Assembly (NCBI RefSeq): GCF_000226115.1
Contig: NC_016459.1
Span: forward strand, 3,974,501-4,038,500
Length of the DNA stretch: 64,000 nucleotides
Origin: Thermothielavioides terrestris NRRL 8126
Taxonomy: Eukaryota > Ascomycota > Sordariomycetes > Sordariales > Chaetomiaceae
Direction: 5' to 3'
The notes below the pieces were generated by a model that ran no database searches, had not been told where the DNA came from, and worked only from the letters and a program-made list of their open reading frames with translations. The translations under genes and the position numbers were made by a program. Below, one piece after another: positions 44,106 to 56,699 of this stretch; within the stretch, counting starts at the first letter, position 1, and each line of letters starts with the position of its first letter.

Positions 44106-46145
44106 CTATTTCTTCACCAAACCCTTCAGTCTGGCCAAGATCTGCAGCGCCACCAACCTCGAGTAGTACCGACAGAACGCCATGTTGCCGCCGTGGAACC
44201 ACAGTCCAGGATGCCCACTCTCGGTCCAGATCGTCCTCATCTCGCCCTCGTCATTCCAGCCCCACACATCTCCCACCTTGTCAAGGACTGCATCCGGCAA
44301 GATGCCCCTCGCCGTCTCCTTCATGTTCATGTATCCCGTGGCAAACACGATCTCGTCCGCCTCTAACTCGCTGCCATCCTCCAACTTCAGCCCGTTCGGC
44401 AACACCTGCGCCACCTCCAGCCCGTGCTTGACCTTCACCTTCCCGTCAATGATCAGCTTCGCCCCGCCAACATCGATGTAGTATCCGCCTCCTCGCTGCA
44501 GATACTTGCAGTACAGGCCGCCCCCGTGCGGGCCGCTGTCAGTCTTGAAGCCAGCCCTCTCCAGCCCGTCGAGGATCTCCTTGTCCCGCTCTCTCAGAGT
44601 GGTGGTATGGTCCACCTCGATCGCCTTCAAAACCGCGCTCGGCCAACCCCAAACCGTGATATCGGCGTCTTCAGCCGGGCGGCTTCCCTCCTCGTACAAG
44701 TCTCCCTGTAACACTTTCAACACGCCGTCGCTGGACACCACATTCGTTGAGGAGCGCTGAACCATCGTCACGTCGTAGCCCTTCTCGAAGTAGTCCTGGC
44801 AGATGTCCATGCTCGAGTTGCACGCTCCGACGACGACGGCCTTCTTGCCCCGGCCAGATTCCCGGGCACCGGGGAATTCGGAGGAGTGGCAAAGGAGGTC
44901 ACCTTTGAAGCCGTCCATGCCGGGCACAGAGGGCATGAACTTCTTGCCTGAGTGTCCAGTGGCCATGATGAGGTGCTTCGGGTGGAGGGTCCTCGTCTCG
45001 GTCTGGCCGTCCTCCCGCACGCGCTTGACGACGGCCGTCCATTCGCCCTTGGCCGCGTCCCAGGAACCTGACACCAGCTCCGACTGCGTCCACACGTTCA
45101 GGTCGAGCGCCTTGACATACGACTCAAACCAATCCCCCAGCTTGTCCTTGGGCGTGAAAATAGGCCACGACTCGGGGAACGGGATGTACGGCATATGGTC
45201 GTACCAGACCGGATCGTGCAGCACGAGCTGGTGGTACCGCTTCCGCCAGTTGTCGCCAACGGCCCTGTTCTTGTCGATCGCGAGAGCCGGGACGCCGAGC
45301 ATCTTGAACCGGGCTGCGGCAGTCAAGCCGGCCTGGCCAGCGCCTAATTAGGTACGCACGCCGTCAGCACCTGTCGCTTCAGCACCGTGATCGTCCCAAC
45401 AACCCATCCACGACCTACCAATGATCAACACCTCCGGTTCCGACCCGACAAACTCCCGTTCCGCCGCCCTCCTCTCGGCCCAATTCCTCCTCCCCTCCAT
45501 CCCGCCATGCTGCACACCAACCTCCCTCCTGAATCCAGTACGCTCCTCGTACCCCGTCACCGACTCAAGGGTCGTAAACAGCGTCCAAATCCTCCACCCA
45601 CCGCGCCACTCCACCAGCCTGACCACCCCGCGTCCGACCCCGACCGCGCTCCGCACCGTCACGAAAAACCCGACCCCCTCCACCCCTTGCCGCGGCCGAA
45701 AGTCCGTAACCTGCGGCCGGCGCACCCCGCTCGAGCAGTCCACCGCCAGCCTGACCCCTTCCACAGCCGTCTCCTCCGCCGCCGCAAGCCACGCCCGGAT
45801 CCCCCGCTGCCCCTTCACCGTGCGCAGCCGCCAGCTCAGCACGAGGTGGTCGCGCCAGAACGCAGTCGCCTGGGGCCCTGCCTCGCCGCCATCCGCTTGG
45901 TCGGCCCCGGCGCTGTTGCCCTCGGCGTCGGGGAGGAACAGCTCTGCTGCCGCGTGCGCGTCCCGCTTCGCCAGGGCGTCGTTCAGCGCCGCGACGATCT
46001 GCTCTGCCACGGCGGCGGCGTCGAAACCGGTGGTCCGGGTGGAAGTGGCTGTTACGGGCCAGGGGGCCGGCGGGAGGTTGGTGGAGCCCGGGGCGACGCG
46101 CTCGGCCGAGGGGGGGTTGGTGGTGGCGGGTGTTGCGGAGGGCAT
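44106..46145 (-). CDS. Flavin-containing monooxygenase with N-terminal NTF2-like domain
   Basis: Two exons (46145-45419 and 45343-44106) give 654 residues. The 75-bp intron (GTAGGT..TTAG) lies inside the FAD-binding motif, and splicing rebuilds VLIIGAGQAGL at about 239-249. Residues 1-30 are Ser/Thr/Pro-rich. Residues about 40-205 look like a SnoaL/NTF2-like fold (FWRDHLVLSWRLRTVKG). The rest is a YUCCA/FMO-type monooxygenase with an NADPH-binding segment VVVGACNSSMD (about 415, a changed GxGxxG) and the FATGY motif near the C terminus. It should oxygenate a small organic substrate using NADPH and O2; the substrate is unknown. Longer in-frame starts upstream (to 46457) lack conservation, so the ATG at 46145 is used. 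Confidence 0.88.
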
Positions 46146-47033
46146 TGCGGTGGGCTTGGGTGGGTCTGGGTTGGGTGTTTGCTGCGGTAAGTGGATTAGA
46201 TGGATGGATGGATGGATGGTTTGGGGCGAGCGGCTCGGCTCAGTGACGATGGAAGGAAGCTGTGACGACCTTCGGTGAGCGTGGATGGCGGGTGGCAAAC
46301 GCGGTGAGGGGGAACCAGGTTGGGTAGGAGCGGTTGGAAGCGACCGATCGTTGTTGCACGGTTGATCCCAACTGGGGATGATGCAGATGGAAACACGGCT
46401 AGCAGACACCGGAGCGTAGCCTGAGTCGAGGGACACAACTGCAGCTGTATGAGCCACGAGTCTCAGACAAAGAACGGGAGCGGGTGGTTATTGCTTGGCG
46501 CGGGACTTGCGACTGCCCGAGGAGGGTGACACCTTTCTTTTTGAACGAGAACGAGAACAGGACCAGGAACGGGAAGGGGAAGCTGCTGTAACATCGTCAC
46601 ACCTGTCGTCCTTACCCCTCCTCCGATCGGCGCAGTCGGGTCGGGGTTAAGCACCTCCTTTGTGCCCCGTATGGAAGCCATTACCCGCGGCCCACATACA
46701 TCAACCAGCAGCAGCGGCCGAGACACAACAGGAGCATCCCGGCCTCCGATACCTTCCAAGGTTGGTCTTGCCCCGAGACATCGACCGCAGGGCAACCCCG
46801 CTCGAGGTGCGATCCGGGTCAAACTGCTGGAGTTGGCCTCTGCTGTGGCACTGGTGAGAGTCTTCTGCCCGTTCAAGCGCCAGCTTATTCAGCGCTACTG
46901 CACTCCGCATCACCCGTTTGCAAGTGGCCGAATGAGGCTGCGGTAAAGATTGCGGGGTTGTGACGCGCATGACCGAGTGCTGGTGGATACCGCGGGGTCA
47001 ACCGTCCGGAGACAGGGAGACGTGTGTAAGTCA
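46146..47033. other. Intergenic region with a (TGGA)n microsatellite
   Basis: Contains the FMO upstream region, with a TGGA microsatellite at about 46200-46219. Nothing else can be supported up to the terminal inverted repeat at 47034. Confidence 0.5.
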
Positions 47034-47129
47034 TTGTGGTTGTTAAACACTAGGTCAAAGTGGGTCCAAATGGCTGTACCGCACACCCAATTTGACAGCA
47101 GTATACAACACACTGCTATCAGTGCCATC

Positions 47130-47339
47130 TGTTGGAACCGCTACGCAGGCTTAGGAAGATGAAGCTATCACGATGCAAACAATGCATATAACTGGGATCA
47201 ATCGTGGTATTGAAGATGTTGTATTGTAGGAGAGTTCTCCTGATCAGGAGCCTAGTCTTGGGCGGCAGTTGGGCATCAAGCCGGTAGATCCTAATCTCGG
47301 TAGGCTGGCCTAGTGCCCCGGGCCGGGCTAGTTCTGATA
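47130..47339 (-). repeat. Copia copy 2, LTR (3' in element sense)
   Basis: TGTTGGAACCGCTACG to GTTCTGATA, 210 bp. The terminal CA has become TA, a RIP-type change. Confidence 0.9.
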
Positions 47340-50300
47340 TACCCCCCTAGGTCGAGCCTCCGGCTCTAGCCTGCCAAATCTAGTAATCTATAAAGCTATT
47401 CCCAATACTATGTCCTTCCTAATCTAGCAATTCTATAGTATTGAGGTCCTTCTACTATCGCCCTAATCTACTGAGCTTTACACGCCTACCCTTTTTAATC
47501 CTATATATTATACTGTAAACCGAACCTTCTATTTGGCTAAAGCCTTCTTCTAGCCCTATATTTCTTCTTTCTATACTACCTAGTAGATATAGATTTCAAT
47601 AAGGGCTTAGATATCTACTAGATTAAGTATTTCTATAAACTTCTTATAGGGCTCTAGTTCTAACGCCTTTGTTAAGCTATTGGCCAACATCTAGTTTAAA
47701 GGTATATAATCTATATTAACCCTCTTGTTCTAAGCTTCTTAGCGTAGCTAGTAATTATAAATGTCGATATATTTTAGCTTTGTCTATAGTATAGGTATCT
47801 CGGCGTTAATTAGCTAGATCGTCTACTTATTATCGTACTAGATTGATAAGATCTTATTATCTAGATAGATCTCTAGTACTTCTAATAGGCGCTAAAGGAA
47901 TATACCTTCTTTCATTGCCTATATAAGTACTAACAACTCTACCTCTATAGTCGATATAGTTACTATATCCTATTTACTAGCTTACTAAACGATTAGCCCT
48001 CTAAATAGGATAATAGTATAACCTTATAAGCTTTTATAATCAATACTATTGTTAACGAAGCTAGTATTACTAGCTACAATTAGGATATCTCCTCCTCCTA
48101 GCTAAAGGGCCTAGAACTTTGTTCGATAGAGGTATTATAATACTCGATTAGCTATATAATAGTGTTCTAGTCCTAGGTTCTAATTGAACTATATAAACTT
48201 AGAGGCTATAAAGGCAATGTCTAGGTATATATTGATAGCTATATATAGGATTAAGCTAACCTTCCTTTAATAGAGCCTAATAGAGCTATAGCTAGTAACA
48301 TCGTTGTATAAGAGTAGTTCGCCCTTAGCTATTAGAGTCTCTAGCTCTCCTTCTTCCTAGGCTAACCTTACGATCTTCTTAATATACACTGTCTAGCTAA
48401 GCTAAATCAAACGCCTCTTACAATTGTAATAAATCTCTATACCTAGGAACTATAGGAGGTTATCTCCTCCTATAAGTTTATACTTTTCTTATAGCTAGCT
48501 AATTACTTCGTTAGCTCGGTATTAGTCCTTTTTACAATAGGCAAAGACGATATTATCTATATAGAAGAAGATAATAATACCTTTGTTTATTATAATATAG
48601 AGCTTTTATAGTATAGCTTAGAACCCTAGGTTCCTTAGGGTAGCCGTTAGCTCTCGTTGCTAGAGGAGAGGAGACTTTTATAGGCTATAGAGCGCCTTCT
48701 TTAGCTTTAGGATAATTCCTAGTTTACAATAGCTATATAGTATCTCTATATAAATGTTCTTATTAATCTTTATATTAACAAAGGTATTAACTATATTAAA
48801 CTACTTTAGTTCTAGGTTGAACCTCGCTATAATAGCGAGCATTATTCTAAAGGATTATATAGCGAGTATAACTATATAGTTCTCTTTAGCGAACCTCTTC
48901 TTTTTACTAATTGCTATATACTACTAGCCTCGCCTTATATTTAATGAGGTACCTACTTTTATTAAACTTATAGATATATATCTATATACAATCTAGGATC
49001 TACTTGCCCTAGACCTCTTTATTATAGTAGTAAATCTCTTCCTAGAAGCCTATCACTTTATAGCTTTGGAGATAATCGTATTTAGCTTCTAGGAATAGCT
49101 AGCCTAATAAGTAATCTTCGAGTTCAAAGTACTATCGAGGTATAGGTAGGAGTATCAACTTATAGATAGATCCGAGCTTACCTTCTTTCTATAGACGATC
49201 GACTTCTTCTTAAAAGATCCTTTTAGCGCTATTATCTTCTTTTTTAATAGTACTAGCTACCTTCTTAGCCTTCTTTTTACTCTTTTAAACAAGTTCTTCT
49301 TTCTTTTCCTCTATATAGAGGACCCTCCTTAAATATCTACGTTCAACAGCTCTAGAGCCTAATATTCCTACATTGAAGGTGGCCTCCTATAGTTAGAATA
49401 CTCCTTTAGAGGCTCTAGGCGAATATAAACCTAGAAAGGTAGCTATAATTAGAGCGCTTAGCGAAGTAGGCGAAGAAGTTGGATATTAGAACTCTAGGAA
49501 AGTGCCTATAGTATCGCCTTTTACTACAATAGTATCCAACACTTCTTCAGTAGTAGCTAGGCTCTCCTCTAGTTTTTCAAAGGTTATTAAAGGTATACTA
49601 AACGCCTCTATTATATCCTCTTCTTTAGCTATAGATGTAAAATCACTATTATCTAGCTAATTAGCATTATTAGCGCCTCTAGCATTAAGCTAGTGCTTTA
49701 GCTCTTTAAGGTCTACTTAAAGGATATTTTACACTATAAACTTTAAATTATCTAGGTATACCTACTTTTCGTCAAAGATTATATCGTATATATATACTAC
49801 TTAGTCGATAGTAGAGTTCTAAATACAATAGATGTTTAAGAAATTGTATTCTATAAAATAGCTAATCTAAGCTCTTAGTCGAAACCGTTTAAAGCGCTTT
49901 TCTTTCTTTTTAACGATATCTGTTATAGCGAATACCTTATAACTATAGACCTTCAAATACCCTTAGTATAGCTTATACTCTAAGGCTCTTAGGCCATCTC
50001 TCTTAGTAAAGAAGATATAAAAGCGATCTAATAGTATTATCCACTCTATTATCAAAGATAGTATCCTATTGTAGAGATATATCGTAGCTCTTATAACTTT
50101 TAGCTATAGTTGCCCTAGCAACTATACGCCAATAGCTATTGTTCTAGCCTTCTCCTTAATTATATCCCCTAAACGTTTAGCGCCTCTATTCTATATAGAC
50201 GTATTAGGCACTAAAGGCTCTATTCGGATACCTTGTCTCTCTATCTAAATAGTAATAGCGCTCGCCTATATAAATTCGTTGTTATACTCTAGGACCTTGA

Positions 50301-52952
50301 TATATAGCTAATACTACCTTTTAAGCAGTATAGCAAAGTGTTTAATAGCTACTAGGATACCTAGCGCCTTATAGTTATATAGATAGTAGTCCTATATTAT
50401 ATCTAAATAGCGATCTATCGCCAATAGTAGATATTTAAAGCGCTATTAGCCTTCTTAGAAGAGGTATAAATCTAGGGCGATCCTATCGCCTAGGCTATAG
50501 TTCAATGGCCTAGGAATACGATTAGGCCTATATTTTAACTTACTAAGGCTATAGCTATTACATTCGAACATTGGTATACCTTTAATACGCCTTTCTTATA
50601 AGTAATTAACGAAGTATTTAAAGGCCTTTAGACCTATATAGCCAAGGTGCAAATACTAAGTTATAGTATCTGCTATACTCTCTATATAGCAAGCCTAGCG
50701 ATCGAGTTTCTTTGTTCAGATAGCAAAGGCTATAGGCATATAGTCTTCAGGTATATATTCGAAGATATATTGTTAGAGCTTCTTCGTAGTATATCCAAGG
50801 AGCGTATAATTTTAGCGTCTAAGTAGGTAGTTTAGTGTACTCTCTAGCCTATTATCCTACTAGATCCCTTGTCGATTAAGCTACTCTAACGATACAATGT
50901 TATATACGAAGGTTGGGCAATAAGCTACGTTATATAGTATAAAGACTATAACACCTTTATTGTTCTATAGTTTAATATCTATCTCGTTATATCTTTTAAT
51001 CTAAATAGGGTATTTACTTATCTAGATATAGTTATTAGGCGTAGCCAACTTAGGAAGCTTTTTAAACCTACTTAGATAGTTGGCGATATAAATAGTTGAC
51101 CCTAAATCTAGGATTACCGAGTTAATTAGAGGGTATCTCTAGCTTATTTAAAATATAGCTAGGATTATAGTAAAGCTCACTATACATTTGCCTATAGCTC
51201 TCTACTACTACGTTCTTATAATATATTAGTAGCTAAACATCGCTATAATGTTAGTGCCTATATCGGGGGCGTTGCCTACATCGGGGGCGATACCCACTTT
51301 GGAGGTGGTACCTTCTTCCTAGGTAGTACTCTCTTTAGAAGTAGTACCCTCTTTAGGGGCATTAGCATCTGCTATATCTACTTCAAGGACCTTAGGCTCC
51401 TTTATTAGGAGTATAGCTATAGCTCTTTTAGAGTAGTTGGCTAGTCAATACGATAGTAGATCTTCGTTTATATCGCTCTTTATATCGTTAGCGAGGCTAT
51501 TTTTAGACCTCTTTATCCAAAGCTTATTAGCCTCTACTTATAGAGTTGAATTAGCCTTTAAATTAGCCTCTATATAAGCTTTAACGTATTCTCTAGGTTC
51601 CTACCTAGGCGGTATACTCTTAAAGTTCAAATAGTAGTATCGCTTAGTTAAATAGAAATAATCGTAGGCGTAGTACTTCCTTAATATACTTAAAGACCTT
51701 ATAGAGGTACTAAGAGCTATAGGTATACTTAGCTTACATTTAGAGTAGGATTAGCCAATTCTAGCTCCCTCTTTACGACTAGTTTAGCGTTTAGGGCGAT
51801 CCTCCTAATCTTCTAGTTGCTTAGGGTCCTTATTTTCTTTCTCTCTAGGGCTATATATCGAGAAAGATCCTTTTCCTATATAGTTAAGCGCCTTCTTAAG
51901 GAATAGATATGTGCCTTTATAGACTTCTATAGCTATATCTCGAAAGGTTAGCTTCTTAAGGATCTCTATCTTACTTATAATATAGAGGGCAACAAAGCTT
52001 AGGAATAGCTTCTCTAGTATAGCTATTAATTCGTTGAACTATAGGCTAGGATCTTTTACCTCGCTTATCTTCTAGAGGGAAGCCTTATCTATTAAGCTCT
52101 TCTACTTAACGAGCTACCTCTTAAAATTAGCCTCCTTAATATATATATTCCTAGGGTATTTAAGTACGTTGAAGTAGATATAAATATACGTTCGAAGCTT
52201 AGTTATTGTTTCGATAGTTAGCTAAACAGTTTTCTTAAGATTATTATACTATATTCGAAGGTCAATATATTCTATAAAGTAGATAGACCAGTAGTTAGCC
52301 ACTATTATAGTAGTTATAAAGGTTAGTATCTAAGTAAGGTAATTAGTCTAACGTTCGTAGTCCTTATACTTACAATCTAAATCCTTCTTAACCTATATAA
52401 TAACGATAGCAATATTATTATTAAACCACTTCTCCCTCTCGTTATAGAGCTTCCTCTAGTAGCCGTTCAATGCCTCGACACTGAGCTACTCTTACAGACC
52501 CTCGTTCTCAGAGAGGGTCTAGGAGTCTACATCGTTATCCTAGGCTGTAGAGGCAGTGCTAGGCCGCTACTCGCCTATAGCGGACGCTCCTAGATTAGCT
52601 AGAGCTCCTACGTTGGCTATAGCTCCTATGGCCATAGCCGGTATAGAAGCTCATAGTTCGACGATATATTCCTAGAGCTTACGCTAGATACGCTTATAGG
52701 CAAGATCGTAGGTATCGGCTAGTATAGGCTTTAGGAGGAGCTCCGCCTTACCCTCGAAATAGTCGAGTAAGTTAAGATACTTAGCTTTGTTGACGAACTT
52801 ACGATTCTAAGCTACCTAGTTATCTAAGCTAGCTAGGATAATATCGATCTTTATATCGGCTTTCGAAGATATAGTAGTTGCTACTAAGCGCTATATATAG
52901 GGCCGTATACTTAGAGATAGGGCTAGGTTTTCAAGCTAATAAGACTCTTAAT

Positions 52953-53162
52953 TGTTAGAACCGCTATATAGGCTTAGGAAGATAAAGCTATTACGATATA
53001 AGCAATGTATATAACTAGGATCAATCATACTATTAAAGATGTTATATTATAGGAGAGTTCTCCTAATTAGGAGCCTAGTCTTAGGCGGCAGTTAGGCATC
53101 AAGCCAGTGGATCCTAATCTCGGTAGGCTGGCCCGGTGCCCTAGGCCAGGCTAGTTCTGACA
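52953..53162 (-). repeat. Copia copy 2, LTR (5' in element sense)
   Basis: TGTTAGAACCGCTATA to GTTCTGACA, 210 bp, immediately followed by CCATC. Confidence 0.9.
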
Positions 53163-53288
53163 CCATCAATATTGAAGCCGTAGATACTGTAAAAAACGGC
53201 CTAAATCGCCATTTTCTAGTGTTTTTATATACTTGTTGATATTTGTAGCTTAGTCAGTATAGCCATCGAGCCCCTGAACCTAGCTATT

Positions 53289-53449
53289 GAGCCCGCCTTC
53301 GAACTGCCTAGGAGCCCGCCTTCGAACCGCCTGGGTACACGCCTTTGAACCGCTTGGGAGCCCGCCTTCGAACCGCCTAGGAGCCCGCCTTCGAACCGCC
53401 TAGGTACGTGCCTTTGAACCGCCTAGGTACACGCCTTTGAACCGCCTCC
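53289..53449 (+). repeat. 23-bp minisatellite inside the DD34E element
   Basis: Seven tandem 23-bp units of the type GAGCCCGCCTTCGAACCGCC plus TAG, alternating with GTACACGCCTTTGAACCGCC variants. A degenerate unit precedes them at about 53268. The block is much richer in G+C than the RIP-mutated sequence around it. Confidence 0.9.
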
Positions 53450-53789
53450 TGTCCTACTATCTAGCGAAGTGCCTAGCCAGGAACACGCCTCTGCACTGCG
53501 CTCTATACGCAACGTGCCCTAGCCTCCTACTCGGTAATAGGGCGCGCCTAGGCACTATAGTTCGATATATCAATAAGCGTTAGAGGCGCCTAATCGCTAT
53601 TATAATCTATACTAGGGAAACGCTATAGGTTATTGTATACGAGGCAGAGGTTAGCCTTCGCTAAGTATACTGGTATAAGCGGCTATTCGAACTTATTAGC
53701 GATTCTTTTCTAAAGCCGACGACGCTATAGAACGCCTATATATTATAGCCTTAGGCTCTAGAGGTTCGTTCCTTCTAATATACTAATGA

Positions 53790-54680
53790 TGATATATCTT
53801 AGCGGTTAGCTAATGTACTACAATTGCTAAGAACTCCTCGACCACCTTATCTATAAGTCCGACCTTTATTTCAACGAAATATAGACCTTCCTTCTTAAAG
53901 AATACTATATATTTATATTCTTTAAGACAATATCTCGTTATCTATATAAGGCTTAGTAGAGAAAAAAAGTAGCTTTATAAAAGGCTATATAGTAGAACTA
54001 TATCCTTTAGCTCAATTACCTTAGAAAGGTAGCTATATTTATTATAGAGATGTTTATATTCTATAACGAATTAGGCTTTAATTAAAGAGGCAGTATTTGT
54101 TATACTAGCTAGGCACTACTAGGCGTTACCCTTATCGTCGACAATATTATAAAGAGAGGTAAATGCTATTATATTCTCTTTACTATTATAGTCGATAGTA
54201 TTCTTAATCTATTGGTCTAATAAAGTTATTCCAACTAGGAAGGCTTCCTTATATAGCTAAAGGAGTATATTCTACCTAAGATAAGGCTATTCCTAGACTG
54301 CTATAGTATCCTTATTATAGATAACGCATTGTAGTACTGAGCTAATGCCGTTAAATAGGCTTATTAAGAGGCTAGCGTTCTACTATAGTATTTACCGCTA
54401 TATTCGCTAGACTTCAACCTAATCGAGGCGACATTCTATAATACCAAGGCCTATATTCGTTGGAATTACTAGAAGATATTTATACTAGACTATTTGGATA
54501 AAGACTTTAAGGAGTTCCTTTATAATATTTATACTACTATTACCAACGACGTTATAGCTATATATAGGCACTTTAGGAAGGCTATAATACCGTTCTAGAA
54601 GGAAGGCGAAATAGTGGATTATATAGCATTGTATTCTAAGTAGTTCTAGAAGTTCTAAAATATTAGTATAGTAGGTTGAA
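53790..54680 (+). pseudogene. Tc1/mariner DDE transposase, inactivated
   Basis: One plus-strand frame stays in register across the catalytic core. It reads FYNELGFN at 54056-54079 (first catalytic Asp now Asn, codon 54065-54067), IIDNA with the second Asp at 54320-54322, and YSLDFNLIEATF with the Glu at 54425-54427. The spacing is 34 residues between the second Asp and the Glu, the DD34E signature of the Tc1 group. NPIE has become NLIE, and several TAG/TAA codons interrupt the frame. All of these changes are C-to-T or G-to-A, fitting RIP. Confidence 0.88.
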
Positions 54681-55429
54681 TACTACGCCCTATAGATAGG
54701 TTTATAGTTATAGTTTATCATCTTTCTCCTCTTTTTCTTCTATAAAGGACGTTATTTCCAAGCTATATTTCGTCTATTATTCTATTACTTCCTCTATATA
54801 TCTAAGTCTTACCTCTTCTAAATCCAATAGGCAATGCAAAGGCGTATAATAGGCTAAGGCGTTAACAAGGGAATTGTATAGTGGATAAATAGACTAGGTA
54901 CTTAATAAAGCTAGTATACTATTAAACGTAAACTATAGTACTTTAGCAATATAGGAAGAATATACTATTCTATTAAACGCTTTACTAAGTACTTTATTAA
55001 GCGTTTTAAACTAGGCTATCGTCAAAGCTAGCTAGCTCTACCTCCTCCTTAAGGAAGCCTTTTACTATATTATAAAACATAGGAATTAGGTACTATAGGA
55101 ACTTATTATTATAAAACTATATATTAAAGAGCTAACGAATATTATAAACCCTCCTACCCTCTATATAGAGAGATCTACTGACCTAGTAGAAAGTTGCTAT
55201 TACGTCCTTCTAGCTAAATAGGCAGTGCTAACGAGCAAAGGTTTTAACGAAGTCGTTAATAATATCTGAAGACTCCTTTTTATATAGTTTAGATAGTAGC
55301 GACAAAGAGTGTATCGATATAACGGTCTTCTATAAGGTAACGGTACTAGTAGTAGAGGGAAGCGCCTTTAAGGCAATAGATATTAGTAGCAAGGTTGGCT
55401 TAGCTATATTGTACATTACTACTATATTC

Positions 55430-56000
55430 GAGGCTACTATATACTATTGTTGAGGTTTAGGATAGAGCTATAGCGTACTATAGTGCTATAGAGATAGCTC
55501 TATTCGGTTCTAATCGCCTACATTGCTTATAATGTTAAACTATAGGTAGAAATATATTCCTATAGCTCGTATACGCTTATATATAACCTCGCTATTAGAA
55601 TATACTTTAACGCCCTAATTGGCCTTGGCCTATATAGAGCTGAACTACTTCTTGATTAGGGCGCCTAGCAGGCTATTAATAGTAGCCTTCCCTCGTTCGA
55701 TCTAGCTCGCCTACTCGCCTATCTTCTAAACAGTGATAGGAAGATAGGCGTTATCGCTATTCGCTTAGTAATAGAACTAGAGCTATATATCTATATCTTT
55801 AGAGTAGTTCTAGCAATATATACCTAGGCTACAACGCTATTTCTCGCTCAGTTGGTAGAAATACACTTTATCTAGCTCCTAGGCATTGCGTTTTTGTACC
55901 TCGTTTAGCATTGTATTCATAGATGTTTTATAGGTTGCTATCGACCTCCTATTCTAACTAGTAGGTATAGCTAGTATAGTAGGGCATATAGATCGACTAA
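55430..56000 (-). pseudogene. Decayed minus-strand frame in the DD34E element, family unknown
   Basis: Reading the minus strand from about 56000 through an ATG at 55918-55920 gives a long protein-like frame. It includes NEVQKRNA, ELDKVYFYQLSEK, PITV and KATINSLLGALIKK, interrupted almost only by TAG codons that would be TGG or CAG before RIP, plus one TAA. The pattern suggests a second gene of the element. I do not recognise the family. A DNA-binding or regulatory role is only a guess from its place in a transposon. Confidence 0.5.
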
Positions 56001-56699
56001 TATCGGCTAGTACTATAGTATTATAATCGAATAGCTAGTAAGTAAGCGTAGGCGTAGGAGGCAAGGGTATAGAAGCCGCTAAGGATCTTACCTACGATAG
56101 TTTAGTAAGTTTAAATTCGTATTTAATGTTAATAGAATAGTCCTTCGCTAGCTAGCTCAACAACGTTTTTATTAGCCGATTAGTAGCGATAAACATTAGG
56201 CGTATCGATAGGCGATCTGCTCTTCTAGAATTCAACTAAACCTTTAAAGTAGCTTTTAGACTAAGGTAGACTATAGTACTAGCTATAATAGCAATATATA
56301 CGAGTTCTATTTCGATTCTACTTTATTGAATATTATTAACTACTTCGTTATATAGGCTATATATAGTATTTTGGATCTTTAGCCTTAAATCATTGCTAAT
56401 CCTCCTTTCGTCGACCTCGCCTTGTTTAGTATGTTCTATAGCGACCTTGTAGCGATAGTTCTGCTTTTATAGAAGTAGTAGCGGCGTTCGAAGACCTTAA
56501 TAAAAAGGGGTAGGAAAGAACCTAACGATATAAGCAATATTAACGACGATAATGCTAGGCAAGGTAGGTCTATCAAAGAGCGTATTACTTCGATAGTGAA
56601 ACGATCGTAGAATATAAGCTAGCGACGTAGTATCTAGTGTAGATAAGCGAGAGTAGCCTCTAGTTCAAGCCTACGATTATACTAGTGATAGCTATATAT

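Larger units (their letters stand above)
47130..53162 (-). mobile_element. RIP-mutated Ty1/copia retrotransposon, copy 2 (nested)
   Basis: Same family and orientation as copy 1. LTRs lie at 47130-47339 and 52953-53162, with a perfect 5-bp target duplication CCATC (47125-47129 and 53163-53167). It inserted into the left inverted repeat of the DD34E element. The interior aligns with copy 1 along its whole length but differs at many C/T and G/A positions, so the two copies were RIP-mutated separately. No reading frame survives. Confidence 0.93.

Noticed and set aside
53268..53449. CRISPR-like array
   Set aside because: The 23-bp units are directly adjacent without unique spacers and lie inside a eukaryotic transposon; it is a minisatellite.
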